A model generated the notes under the pieces. The model did not search any database, was not told the origin of the DNA, and saw nothing but the letters and a program-made list of their open reading frames with translations. Both the position numbers and the translations under genes were made by a program. 64,000 bases of DNA from Sediminispirochaeta sp964394395 (lineage in GTDB: Bacteria > Spirochaetota > Spirochaetia > DSM-16054 > Sediminispirochaetaceae), in the NCBI GenBank assembly GCA_964394395.1, contig CAYMWV010000001.1, positions 1 to 64,000 on the forward strand. Reading direction: 5' to 3'. Positions 1 to 8,600 of this stretch are shown here, piece after piece. Position 1 is the stretch's first letter, and the number at the start of each line of letters is the position of its first letter.

Positions 1-1
1 T

Positions 2-1474
2 GCCCCGGAGGTAGAAAAGCGGTTGGAGCGGTGGACCCGCTTTCCAGTCCCCGACAATATCCTCTTTTTTATCAAAGAGACCATCTCCCGGTATGGGAAA
101 CTGATCCTTGATGCTTCGGAAGATCCCCATCAGCTGATCCTCCATGTGGAAGAGGAGTCGATCCGACGGGAGCTGGAGAACCAGAAAAGCTTGCATAAGC
201 TCCTCATTCCGGAGGGCAATCACTTTTTGATCAAGCTGGTGGACCGGGGGACGGTAAAACAGGCCCTTATCAGGATAGGGTATCCCGTTAAGGACAGGGC
301 TCCCCTGACCGAGGGGGACTTTCTTTCCATCACCTTCAGGGATAGCAGCCGCTCCGGCTACCCTTTTTCTGTTCGCGATTATCAGAAAGAGGCTGCCAAG
401 GCGCTTCATGGTGATGGTAAACCCGGAAGCGGTTTTGGAACCATTGTGCTCCCCTGCGGGTCGGGAAAAACGGTGGTGGGGATGGAGATAATGCGGCTGA
501 TGCAGACAAGCACCCTGGTACTCACCACCAACGTGGCGGCGGTGCATCAGTGGATTGATGAGCTGTTGGATAAGACCGACCTTACGGAAGAAGAGATAGG
601 TGAATATACAGGGGACAAGAAATTGCTCCGCCCCGTTACCGTGGGAACCTACCAGATCCTCACCTGGCGTCCCGACAGGGAAGCGGATTTCCCCCATTTT
701 GAGATTTTCCGTAAACAGCGCTGGGGCCTTATCATCTACGATGAGGTGCACCTCCTCCCGGCCCCGGTATTCCGGGTCACCGCCGAAATCCAGGCCCTCC
801 GCCGGGCCGGACTTACCGCCACCCTGGTGCGGGAAGATGGCAGGGAAGAGGATGTCTTTTCCCTGGTGGGGCCCAAACGCTACGATGTGCCCTGGCGGGA
901 GCTGGAACAGAAGGGGTGGATAGCAGAAGCTCACTGTCACGAAATTCGGGTCTCCCTGCCGGAATCACTGAAAGTGGAGTATGCAGTGGCCGACAGGAGG
1001 GGAAAATTCCGTATCGCCTCAGAAAATCCGCTTAAACTGGAGATCGCCCGGGAGCTCCTGGATAATCACCGGGAAGATCATGTGCTGATCATAGGGCAGT
1101 ACCTGAATCAGCTGAAAGAGATCTCCCAGGCCACTGGAGCCCCCCTTATCACAGGAAAAACCCCCAATAAGGAGCGTGATTCCATCTACCGCTCATTCAG
1201 GAAGGGAGAGATCCGGGTACTGGTTGTCTCAAAGGTGGCCAACTTTGCAATTGATCTGCCCGATGCGAATGTGGCAATCCAGGTGAGTGGAACCTTCGGC
1301 AGCAGACAGGAGGAGGCCCAACGGCTGGGCCGAATCCTCAGACCGAAAGAGCGGGGATCTACCTTTTATTCCCTGGTGAGCAGATATACCACCGAAGAGG
1401 AGTTTGCCGCAAACCGACAAAAGTTTCTTACCGAACAAGGGTATAAATACCAGATAGATATCTGGGAGGAGTAA
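2..1474 (+). CDS. XPB/ERCC3-type DNA repair helicase (5' partial)
   Basis: Superfamily 2 ATP-dependent DNA helicase of the bacterial XPB group, expected to unwind damaged DNA. The frame is open from base 2 without a stop, and the first possible start (TTG at 23) lies inside conserved-looking sequence, so the 5' end is probably outside the window. Counting from base 23, the Walker A motif GSGKT is near residue 145, the DEVH box (IIYDEVHLL) near 240, TAT followed by the XPB-diagnostic RED triplet near 268, and motif VI (QRLGRILRPK) near 433. The downstream gene starts 4 nt after the stop and looks like its dedicated partner. Family assignment is strong; the cellular role in repair is inferred from the family. 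Confidence 0.9.
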   Translation, partial: APEVEKRLERWTRFPVPDNILFFIKETISRYGKLILDASEDPHQLILHVEEESIRRELENQKSLHKLLIPEGNHFLIKLVDRGTVKQALIRIGYPVKDRAPLTEGDFLSITFRDSSRSGYPFSVRDYQKEAAKALHGDGKPGSGFGTIVLPCGSGKTVVGMEIMRLMQTSTLVLTTNVAAVHQWIDELLDKTDLTEEEIGEYTGDKKLLRPVTVGTYQILTWRPDREADFPHFEIFRKQRWGLIIYDEVHLLPAPVFRVTAEIQALRRAGLTATLVREDGREEDVFSLVGPKRYDVPWRELEQKGWIAEAHCHEIRVSLPESLKVEYAVADRRGKFRIASENPLKLEIARELLDNHREDHVLIIGQYLNQLKEISQATGAPLITGKTPNKERDSIYRSFRKGEIRVLVVSKVANFAIDLPDANVAIQVSGTFGSRQEEAQRLGRILRPKERGSTFYSLVSRYTTEEEFAANRQKFLTEQGYKYQIDIWEE

Positions 1475-1478
1475 CTAT

Positions 1479-3542
1479 ATGGCAAGTCCAGAGGAGTGGA
1501 AGGAGGAGTGGAAGAGAATTATCATGTCTCTTCCCGACAAGGAGTTCTTCCCCATCATGCGCAACTATCTGGGCAGAATTGAAACGCCCTTTCACAAACC
1601 AGCCCTGATTGATGAGCTGTATAACTTTCTCTCCCGGGAAGAGACAGCAGGACGGGTAATCAGTTTCATCGACCACGAAGATGCCCAGGTGATCAACGCT
1701 ATCTGCTATCTGGGGGACCCGGATCAGAAGCAGCTCCAGAAGCTTTTGGCAGGTAGTTTTACCTATCTGGAGCTCCATCATCGGATGCTCAACCTTGAAG
1801 AGCGGCTGCTGATCTACCGCAACAGGGAAGGTAGTGTAAAGCTAAGTCCCCTGTTCAAAGAAATAATTGAGGATAAGATGATCAATCCTGATCTCCTCTT
1901 CCCCTCTGAACCGGCAAAACCGAAGCTGCTCCCCTCCCCCTGGCCGACAGATCAGCTCTTGTGTGCCCTCTTGAACATGATTGCCAAGCATGGGGGCATG
2001 CTGAACAAGGCTGATGGGAACTTGCGGAAAAAGGTGCAGCAGGATATGGAAGAGCGGTTTAGCCTCCTTTCAGTGGAACAATTAAGACTCTTTCTCCGGG
2101 GCCTCAAGCTGCTTGGAATAGAAAGCGAAGCTGATTCACCGGATATCGATGCTCTCACCGAGATGGACAGGGAGAAGCGAACCTGGCTTTTCATGGGAGC
2201 AGTAGCCCTTGCTGCGGATGGAGAAGAGAGAGCTCAACGCAGCGAATGCCGCCTGATGGCTGAGAAACTGCAACTCTTTTCGGTTCAGCTCGATCCCGAC
2301 CGCCTCTACAGTGAAGAGTCGCTCCGCAACATCTGTGCTGCCGCTCTCCTTCGGCGGGGTTTGACAGACTACGATTTAAGCCGCTATCCAGCTCTTTTAG
2401 AACGTTGTGGTGCTCTTGTAAGAGAGGAATCATACTACCGAAGGGCACTCCTGCCCGGCATGAAGAAAGATCATCAAGAGGCCGGACCTCTGCTTTTAGT
2501 CCAGCCGGATTTTTCAATCACCCTCAAAACGGATATACCCCTAAAGGAGGCGATTTTTCTCACATCCTTTTTATCACTCCGGCGATATGACCTCTATCCC
2601 TCTTACGAACTTAACAGGGACTCCTTCCACCGGGGATGCCTCTTTTTCTCTCCTGAAACACTCCTCTCTCTCCTGGAAGAGTCAGGAAAGGGTATCCCGC
2701 AAAATGTGCACACCTCAATAAGAAGCTGGGAAAAAGAGATCGGCAGCATCTCACTTGTCAGGGGAGTTATCCTGGAAGTGGGAGCTGAGCGGCGTCATCT
2801 GGTAGATCATGATCCCGAAGTTGCTCCCTTCATCGAGCGGACCCTGGGCCCCGGGCTCTACCTCCTCAATCCGAATAAGGAAGAAGGTTGGAGAAAGAGT
2901 CTGGAAAAAGCAGGGATCTCTCCCCTTCCGCCGGTATCAGAGATCGATGCAAGAGGGAAAGAGAGCGATAGACCCCAGAAGAACTGGCAGGAGCCCCTAC
3001 TAGAGCGTGACCCCTATTTGCAGGAGCATAAGCAGCCGGGAGATAAACATTCTGTAGATAAACAGCCCGGGGGCAAAAGAAGTGAAGATAAACCGGAGGG
3101 CGAGGATGGTCAGCTCCTACAGGAGGAGTTGAAAAAAGCTCTCGCCGCATCATCCCTCGGGAAAAGCGATAAGGAGGAGCTGCAGGCCAGGATCGATAAG
3201 AAGCTCATTCTCTTCCCCGATCAGCTTCTTCCGGGGATAGGAGATCAGGAAAAACATGAAGCTAAGGGGCTTGATTATACCGGAAAGGTTCGTCTGATAG
3301 AACGGGCCCTTTCGGAGAAAAATGCCCTCCTTGAAGTGGTTGAGAGGGCCCGGGGAGGATCACCCCGGAGAGTGCTGATAAAACCGGAGGAGTTGAAAAA
3401 GAGCAGCAGCGACCTTCTGCTTCTCGGAAAGGCCCTCCCTGATGAAACCGGTGTAACCATTACGGTAAGACGGATCAGTCTGATCAGAAAACTGAAGAGC
3501 TCCCTCTTTGCTCCCCCGGTAATGGATAATCGCAGCCGGTAA
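1479..3542 (+). CDS. Helicase_C_3 / XPB-partner protein with WYL-like C-terminus
   Basis: A 687-aa protein encoded just behind the XPB helicase; ATG at 1479 follows a GGGAGGA ribosome site. The central part (about residues 330-450, beginning LLVQPDFSI) resembles the Helicase_C_3 (XPB/Ssl2 N-terminal-like) domain. Residues about 500-560 are a charged Lys/Glu/Gln linker, and the last 90 residues (KVRLIERALSEKNALLEV...RRVLIKPEEL) resemble the WYL-like module often found at the end of such proteins. Mycobacteria carry a comparable pair (Rv0861c/Rv0862c), so I infer a conserved two-gene module. The 3' end overlaps the convergent aroDE gene by 59 bp. Biochemical function is unknown; DNA binding or helicase regulation is inference. 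Confidence 0.7.
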   Translation: MASPEEWKEEWKRIIMSLPDKEFFPIMRNYLGRIETPFHKPALIDELYNFLSREETAGRVISFIDHEDAQVINAICYLGDPDQKQLQKLLAGSFTYLELHHRMLNLEERLLIYRNREGSVKLSPLFKEIIEDKMINPDLLFPSEPAKPKLLPSPWPTDQLLCALLNMIAKHGGMLNKADGNLRKKVQQDMEERFSLLSVEQLRLFLRGLKLLGIESEADSPDIDALTEMDREKRTWLFMGAVALAADGEERAQRSECRLMAEKLQLFSVQLDPDRLYSEESLRNICAAALLRRGLTDYDLSRYPALLERCGALVREESYYRRALLPGMKKDHQEAGPLLLVQPDFSITLKTDIPLKEAIFLTSFLSLRRYDLYPSYELNRDSFHRGCLFFSPETLLSLLEESGKGIPQNVHTSIRSWEKEIGSISLVRGVILEVGAERRHLVDHDPEVAPFIERTLGPGLYLLNPNKEEGWRKSLEKAGISPLPPVSEIDARGKESDRPQKNWQEPLLERDPYLQEHKQPGDKHSVDKQPGGKRSEDKPEGEDGQLLQEELKKALAASSLGKSDKEELQARIDKKLILFPDQLLPGIGDQEKHEAKGLDYTGKVRLIERALSEKNALLEVVERARGGSPRRVLIKPEELKKSSSDLLLLGKALPDETGVTITVRRISLIRKLKSSLFAPPVMDNRSR

Positions 3543-5079
3543 AGAGCCGAAACTGTTCATAGGCTTGCTCTCTCAGCATGGCGAGCCCTCCAAGAACCCT
3601 GCACCCCGCCGATTGTGCCTGAATGAGGAAAGCTGTTTTCTCAGGTGCGTAGATAAGATCATAGACCATCTCATCTCCGGTAAAGGGGAAATCGGGAATT
3701 GGAGAAGCGTGGTCATCCGGACTCATTCCCACCGGCGTAGTCTGCACGATCAGGGAATAGGGGCCTGCTGCTGCTGCATCTGCCAGGGAGACAGCCCCCC
3801 CATTCTCGACAAGGAGCTCCTTTACAAGGGCTGCAGCCTTCTCCCTGTTCCTGTTGGCCACCAGGATAGATCCTGCAAGATCCCTCAGAGCGATGAGAAC
3901 CGTCCGGGCAACCCCGCCGGCACCAATGAGCAAAACTTTACCTGTTGCGAGATGGCTCATTCCCTCTTCCCCCAGAAAATCTTGTAAAGGCTTGAGAAAA
4001 CCAACATAATCAGTATTGGTTCCCCTGCTCCCTTTTTCAAACACCACGGTGTTGCAGGAACCTATCTCTTCCACCAGGGGATCGATCCGGTCCAGCAGTG
4101 GAATAATCTGCTCTTTGTGGGGAGCAGTAACGCTGAATCCCCGAACTCCCAGAAGCTTGGCGGTTTCCATAAAAGATTCCAGGTCATCCACAGGAAAGGG
4201 AAGATAGAGGGCCGGTATCTTCAGTCTCTCAAAGCCAGGGTTGTGGATTTCCGGCGAACGGGAGTGAAGAACAGGATTTCCGGCAATACCAAAGAGGGAG
4301 TACTCCCTGTTAGGGCTTCCCAAACGGGTACTTGCAAAGCGGCCCAGCCGGTAACTGCTCTCTAAAAGCTCCGGAGAGAGCTGCCCCGGAGCGGGGGTCT
4401 CGGAGGAGAGGGAGCAGAAGCTGAGGATCGACCCGAAAGCGTGGTAGGCTATTCGTACCGGAACTCCATAGGCCCCCATGCCGATCAGGATCCGGTGTCC
4501 CGGCCGCTGTTTCAGATCCAGAGAGAAGCGGGTAAAGGCTAAAAGATCTGCCGAGGAGGAGATCATCACCGCCATTTTGGGGATTTCCCCCTTCGATTCC
4601 AACTCCTCAATCACCTTGTAGAGCCCGGGGATCCCCTCATCCCCCCCCAGGGGGGCAAACCGGTGATATGAAGCTATTGTCCCTGAGAGGGGAGTCCCCG
4701 GAGCCTTGCCCCCTCCCATTTGCGCAGCCCTTTCTCTTCTCTGGTCAGAACCCCGTTCAAGAAGCTCCCTAACAGCTGTAAAGAGCTCCCCGGGAAGTTC
4801 TCCTTCCAGATCCACCGAGGAAAAGCCGGCTTTAGAGGCTTGTAAGAGCAGTTCCCGTCGTCGCTCTTCGCTATAGCTCCACCTACCCCCATCTCCAGGA
4901 AGCCGGGCGCTCGCAATGAGAGGGAGATCGGTTTTGCAGGGAAGGGAGAGAAAGCTCTCCCACTGCTCCGGAATAGCGTAATCAAAACGGATCTCCGCCC
5001 CTTCAATCAGGCCGGAAGAACTTTGTATCAAAGAGAGGGCTGCACCCGCTTCCCTCTCACTAATGGTTAGAAATCGCAT
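3484..5079 (-). CDS. aroDE: Bifunctional 3-dehydroquinate dehydratase / shikimate dehydrogenase
   Basis: Catalyses steps three and four of the shikimate pathway: dehydration of 3-dehydroquinate, then NADPH reduction of 3-dehydroshikimate. The N-terminal half (residues about 1-235) is a type I dehydroquinase with the catalytic His in SYHRF (about 135) and the Schiff-base Lys in PKMAV (about 168). The C-terminal half (about 262-531) is AroE-like: SLFGIAGNPV...SRSPEIHN substrate site, catalytic Lys in TAPHKEQ, NTDYVGF, and a Rossmann loop LLIGAGGVA near 385. The ATG at 5079 has an AGGAGGGG ribosome site. A dehydroquinase-SDH fusion is normal in plants and uncommon in bacteria. Its 3' end overlaps the convergent helicase partner gene. 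Confidence 0.93.
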   Translation of the reverse strand: MRFLTISEREAGAALSLIQSSSGLIEGAEIRFDYAIPEQWESFLSLPCKTDLPLIASARLPGDGGRWSYSEERRRELLLQASKAGFSSVDLEGELPGELFTAVRELLERGSDQRRERAAQMGGGKAPGTPLSGTIASYHRFAPLGGDEGIPGLYKVIEELESKGEIPKMAVMISSSADLLAFTRFSLDLKQRPGHRILIGMGAYGVPVRIAYHAFGSILSFCSLSSETPAPGQLSPELLESSYRLGRFASTRLGSPNREYSLFGIAGNPVLHSRSPEIHNPGFERLKIPALYLPFPVDDLESFMETAKLLGVRGFSVTAPHKEQIIPLLDRIDPLVEEIGSCNTVVFEKGSRGTNTDYVGFLKPLQDFLGEEGMSHLATGKVLLIGAGGVARTVLIALRDLAGSILVANRNREKAAALVKELLVENGGAVSLADAAAAGPYSLIVQTTPVGMSPDDHASPIPDFPFTGDEMVYDLIYAPEKTAFLIQAQSAGCRVLGGLAMLREQAYEQFRLFTGCDYPLPGEQRGSSSVF

Positions 5080-5087
5080 TTCCCCTC

Positions 5088-5648
5088 CTAAAAATCAGAG
5101 CGAAAAAGATAGATATCATCCAGCCCATGGGGACCAAAAAAGAGTCTCAGCCGAATTGGATAGCCCCGGTCCGGAAGCAGATAGACAAAAGAGTTCCGGT
5201 CCCGATACCAGGGGGAGCCCAGAAGGGATTCAAACTCCTCTCTACCGGCGCCAAAGCGGAGAGGGCCCTTTTCCATGCTCCTTTGGATCAGATCGGCAAT
5301 CCCGGTGCTCCCATCATCATCACCATCATCGCCATGATGGCCGGCATGGCCCCAGGAACCGATCTGAACTTGCCACACCCTGTTTTCATAGAGATAGAGA
5401 GCAAGTCCTGCAGAATAGACACAAAGGATATCATCCTCTTCCGGAACCCTCCCCCGAAGAGGATAGATCTCATCGGGAGCACCCAAGGGGGGAAACCACT
5501 GCCCCGGCTCCCTTCCCAGAAGAGATAAGCCCCCCTCTAACTGCTGCAAAAGAGCCCCATGATTTGCTCTTCCTCCAAGAATGTGCCCCTCCGCCAGAAG
5601 AAGCAGGGGAAATGAGAGAAAAAGTATCAGGAAGAGTGAAGGCCGCAT
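5088..5648 (-). CDS. Small secreted protein with His/Asp cluster, unknown function
   Basis: A 186-aa protein with a clear Sec signal peptide (residues 1-19, ending LLLLA before EG). No lipobox cysteine is seen. Around residues 100-116 there is a compact His/Asp/Gly cluster (GHAGHHGDDGDDDG) that could bind divalent metal ions; this is inference. The rest is mixed alpha/beta without a motif I recognise. Its ATG overlaps the stop codon of the upstream TPR lipoprotein gene (ATGA), so the two are probably translationally coupled, and aroDE follows in the same direction after 8 nt. Confidence 0.6.
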   Translation of the reverse strand: MRPSLFLILFLSFPLLLLAEGHILGGRANHGALLQQLEGGLSLLGREPGQWFPPLGAPDEIYPLRGRVPEEDDILCVYSAGLALYLYENRVWQVQIGSWGHAGHHGDDGDDDGSTGIADLIQRSMEKGPLRFGAGREEFESLLGSPWYRDRNSFVYLLPDRGYPIRLRLFFGPHGLDDIYLFRSDF

Positions 5649-7411
5649 CAGTGAAGCTCCGGAGCAGAGAGGGTGCCTAAAAACCCTTCACCTCCGCCAA
5701 GGGCCGCCTCCAGTTCCTGCAGATCCCGGGAAAGCTCGCTATTGCCAGGAGCCAGATAACCAGCCTGGCTCAAATAACGGTACGCTTTCTTGAGATCTCC
5801 CCGTTGACGGTGAAGTGAGGCAATGGCTACCAGAGCCTCCACGTTTTGCAGATCCTCTAAAAGAGCCGACCTGAGTAGTTCCAGTTCTGCTTCCGGAGAG
5901 GCTGCAAGGCTGCTCTCAAGATAAAGGAGCCTGCTTCTCTCCTCAGGATCCAGAGAAAGCTGCTTCAGCTCAGCAATCAGATTAATTGCCTCTTCCCGGG
6001 ATCCATCTCTTTCAGACTCAATCAAAAGCCTTGTGAAGAGCATCACATCCATGGGGGTACTGGTTTCAAGCTCCTTCAAGGTGTTTGCGTAGGAGAAGGC
6101 CTCATCAACCTTTCCCATATTTTGGTAAATGGTAACTGCATTTCGAAGCAGTTCTCTGCTCTGACCTAAAGCGGTAAGCAGAAAAAGGAACTGTTCCTCC
6201 GCCCCTTCCCAATTCCCCCTGGAGAGAGCATCCTTCAGCAGCGCCCTTCTTGCAGAAACCGAGAGCTGTCCCTCTCCGCTTCTCTCAAGCAGAGCTTGGG
6301 CAATTTCCACATTTCCGCTCTCAACCAGGGTCTGCTCATAGATAGCCCGGAAGAAGGGATCAGCGAATCTATTCTGTACCGAGCCAAGCAGCTCTATCGC
6401 CTCCTGATCCTTGTTCCGACGAAGAAGCAGCCTCGCTTTAGCCAAAATAATGGAGGAAGTCTCTCCGTAACTTCTCTCCAGGACCGAAAGCAATCTATTT
6501 GCCTGCTCAAAACGACCATACTGTTCAAGCAGCAGGGGTCTTTTTGTAACTACATCAGGATTATCCGGATAGTCCTGGATGAGCCGGGAGAGGAGATTAT
6601 CCGCCATGTCACGCTCCCCCGCAGCCAGGTAAGCCTCCACCGCCCGGATTCGGTACACCGCTTTTGTGGGAAACTCTTCGGAAAGTTTGTTCCACACCTC
6701 ACCGCTCTCGATAAACTTTCCTTCAAGAAAGAAGCTCCGTCCCATCCCCTCCTGGGCAGGATAGCACCCCTCATCCAGAGCAAGCACAAGTTGATACCAG
6801 AAAGAGGCACCTTCAATATCATTTACAAACTCAGCATAAAGCCCAAGGAGATACCTGGGTAACACGCTCTTTTCATCAAGCTCTACCAGCTGCTTAATCG
6901 TTGCCACCGCCGATTCCATTCCTGCAGGGGCGGGTCTTCTCTTTTCAAAGGAGTTGGAGAGATGTATCAAGCCCAGGGAGGAGACCATCAGGCTGAGATA
7001 AGAGGCATCCTGCCCTCCCAGGTCTGGGAAGTTACCGGAAAGAGCTGTGGAAAAAAGTTCAGGAAAAGGAGAAGCCTGGGGCATCACTTCGACTTCCCTA
7101 GCAGGAAATGCGAGGGGATATACCAGCTGGGAAATTTTCGCAGCGACATAAAAAAGTTCCCTTCCCCGAGCTTCCCGGTCCAGACCATCAGTTCTGATCC
7201 GGGACATGGCATTCTGCAAACTTTCAGGGGAGGCTATTCGGATAAGAGCCCGAACCTCTTCATAAGCCGCTTGTTTTGTAAGCTCTTCCTGTGAAAAGCT
7301 ACTCTCTTCACCAGAAGGGGGCGAATCGGCAGTTTCCGGCACTCCGGCACAAGAAAAGAAAAGAAGAGCCATAATTACCATAATCGTCTGCCGAAATTGC
7401 ATCTTTGTCAC
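5648..7411 (-). CDS. TPR-repeat lipoprotein
   Basis: About 587 aa if started at GTG 7411, which is preceded by AAGGA seven bases upstream; ATG 7402 is the alternative. Longer starts would run into the divergent gene and give no signal sequence. The N-terminus is a short hydrophobic stretch followed by a plausible spirochaetal lipobox (LLFFSC), so the mature protein should be lipid-anchored outside the inner membrane. The rest is helical, with many TPR-like pairs (for example the blocks near residues 230-330, 440-500 and 540-575). It is the first gene of a minus-strand operon with the His/Asp protein and aroDE. Function unknown; TPRs suggest a scaffold in envelope assembly. Confidence 0.72.
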   Translation of the reverse strand: MTKMQFRQTIMVIMALLFFSCAGVPETADSPPSGEESSFSQEELTKQAAYEEVRALIRIASPESLQNAMSRIRTDGLDREARGRELFYVAAKISQLVYPLAFPAREVEVMPQASPFPELFSTALSGNFPDLGGQDASYLSLMVSSLGLIHLSNSFEKRRPAPAGMESAVATIKQLVELDEKSVLPRYLLGLYAEFVNDIEGASFWYQLVLALDEGCYPAQEGMGRSFFLEGKFIESGEVWNKLSEEFPTKAVYRIRAVEAYLAAGERDMADNLLSRLIQDYPDNPDVVTKRPLLLEQYGRFEQANRLLSVLERSYGETSSIILAKARLLLRRNKDQEAIELLGSVQNRFADPFFRAIYEQTLVESGNVEIAQALLERSGEGQLSVSARRALLKDALSRGNWEGAEEQFLFLLTALGQSRELLRNAVTIYQNMGKVDEAFSYANTLKELETSTPMDVMLFTRLLIESERDGSREEAINLIAELKQLSLDPEERSRLLYLESSLAASPEAELELLRSALLEDLQNVEALVAIASLHRQRGDLKKAYRYLSQAGYLAPGNSELSRDLQELEAALGGGEGFLGTLSAPELH

Positions 7412-7433
7412 ATAAAGATCCTTGTTAAATAAA

Positions 7434-7461
7434 ATTGTAGCAGAAGCGGTGCAACTTGCAA
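7434..7461 (-). promoter_or_regulatory. Sigma-70-like promoter of the TPR lipoprotein operon
   Basis: On the minus strand TTGCAA (7456-7461) is followed after 16 nt by TACAAT (7434-7439). Transcription would start near 7427, upstream of the AAGGA ribosome site. The self-complementary TTGCAA is also the candidate -35 of the divergent plus-strand gene. Confidence 0.55.
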
Positions 7462-7484
7462 ACCCTAATTCTTCATGATACCAT
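7456..7484 (+). promoter_or_regulatory. Predicted promoter giving a leaderless transcript
   Basis: TTGCAA (7456-7461), 17 nt, TGA-TACCAT (extended -10, 7476-7484). The start codon ATG 7493 lies 8 nt after the -10, so the transcript would begin at or within a base or two of the ATG; no ribosome site precedes it. Confidence 0.5.
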
Positions 7485-7492
7485 CGGCTTGC

Positions 7493-8596
7493 ATGAATCG
7501 AAAGCTGCCTATTTCCATCACACTTTCTATATGCCTTCTCCTTCTTTTCCCCCTGACAAGCGGAGCAGCACCTTTCTCGGCACTTTTTAAAAAACCTCCC
7601 TGGCACCATTACCTAAGCGGCAGCCCGGAAGATGAAAAAGAGCTGGATCAGCTATTTTCCACCTTAGAAGCTGAAGAGAGTCCGGAAAACCGCTTTATTC
7701 TTATCCAGGAGATAATAACGGTAATGAACAGCAACTCTTCCGGGGAGCTGCTTAATCTGTTTCTTACTACCTACGTAGAGAACCATCCAAAGGATCCCTA
7801 TAACGGTTACTATCTGATGATCGTAGCACAGCAGTATCGAAAAAACGGGGCCACCCCCTTTGCAACTCACTACTACGAGCGGATACTCCGTAACTATCCG
7901 GATCTTCTGGTAAGGGGACGATCAATCCACTATCTCTGCCTGACCAACCTGATCGAGATAGGGGGGGCAGCGGATATCATGGTCTCCTACTACAAAGAGC
8001 TCTTGAGCCGTTTTGAAAAAGAGATTAATAAGGGCCCTATCTATTACTATCTCGCCAAGGCTTACGAGGATCTTGGGGAGTGGGATCTTTCCATGCAGGC
8101 ATACCGGCAATTTCTCCAACACCCGGAAACGGATGTACCCGGAGCGCCGGAAGCCATGGAAAAGGTGCAGCCCATTGTTGAATACTACGATTATAAAAAC
8201 AAGAATTGGACCTTCGGGACCCTGGAAGAGTTAATCTCCGCAATCACCTACGCTTTACGGATTAGAAGCCCCCGTCTTTTAGGCAGCTACCGGGCAAAGG
8301 TGAATTTCTTTGCCGTCAGCTGGGAGCAGGCGAAAGTTGATGCCGATGCGGAGTTTTTAGCAGGTCTGGGGGGCTTTATGAACCAGCGAATTTCTTACAA
8401 TAGTGAGCTGGATGCCGACTCCAATAACAGGGAAGCCTACCTGCGAACCAGTGGATGGTCCTATCGTATCCGCACCTGGTATCTCTTTTTCAGGAAAATC
8501 CACTTCCCAGCCGATCCGGAAATTCATGGTCGCTGGGAGTGGGCTGGTATCTATTTTGGAGAAAAACCCTTTTCCGGTTCAATGGAAAATAATTGA
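7493..8596 (+). CDS. Secreted TPR-like protein, unknown function
   Basis: A 367-aa protein starting at ATG 7493, chosen because it gives a standard signal peptide (MNRKLPIS then a leucine-rich core, cleavage near SGA-AP) and fits the promoter. An in-frame ATG at 7475 is less likely. Residues about 90-220 contain TPR-like helix pairs (YERILRNYPD, YYLAKAYEDLGEWDLSMQAYRQFL). The C-terminal third is rich in Trp and Tyr and unrecognised. It precedes the lytic transglycosylase by 4 nt and probably belongs to the same envelope operon. Function unknown. Confidence 0.65.
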   Translation: MNRKLPISITLSICLLLLFPLTSGAAPFSALFKKPPWHHYLSGSPEDEKELDQLFSTLEAEESPENRFILIQEIITVMNSNSSGELLNLFLTTYVENHPKDPYNGYYLMIVAQQYRKNGATPFATHYYERILRNYPDLLVRGRSIHYLCLTNLIEIGGAADIMVSYYKELLSRFEKEINKGPIYYYLAKAYEDLGEWDLSMQAYRQFLQHPETDVPGAPEAMEKVQPIVEYYDYKNKNWTFGTLEELISAITYALRIRSPRLLGSYRAKVNFFAVSWEQAKVDADAEFLAGLGGFMNQRISYNSELDADSNNREAYLRTSGWSYRIRTWYLFFRKIHFPADPEIHGRWEWAGIYFGEKPFSGSMENN

Positions 8597-8600
8597 GCCA

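Noticed and set aside
5063..5680. Plus-strand His-rich frame opposite the small secreted protein
   Set aside because: It is the complement of the His/Asp cluster gene; the minus-strand gene has a signal peptide and ATGA coupling.
7412..7609. Longer start (7609) for the TPR lipoprotein
   Set aside because: It would overlap the divergent gene, cover the promoter and bury the lipoprotein signal.
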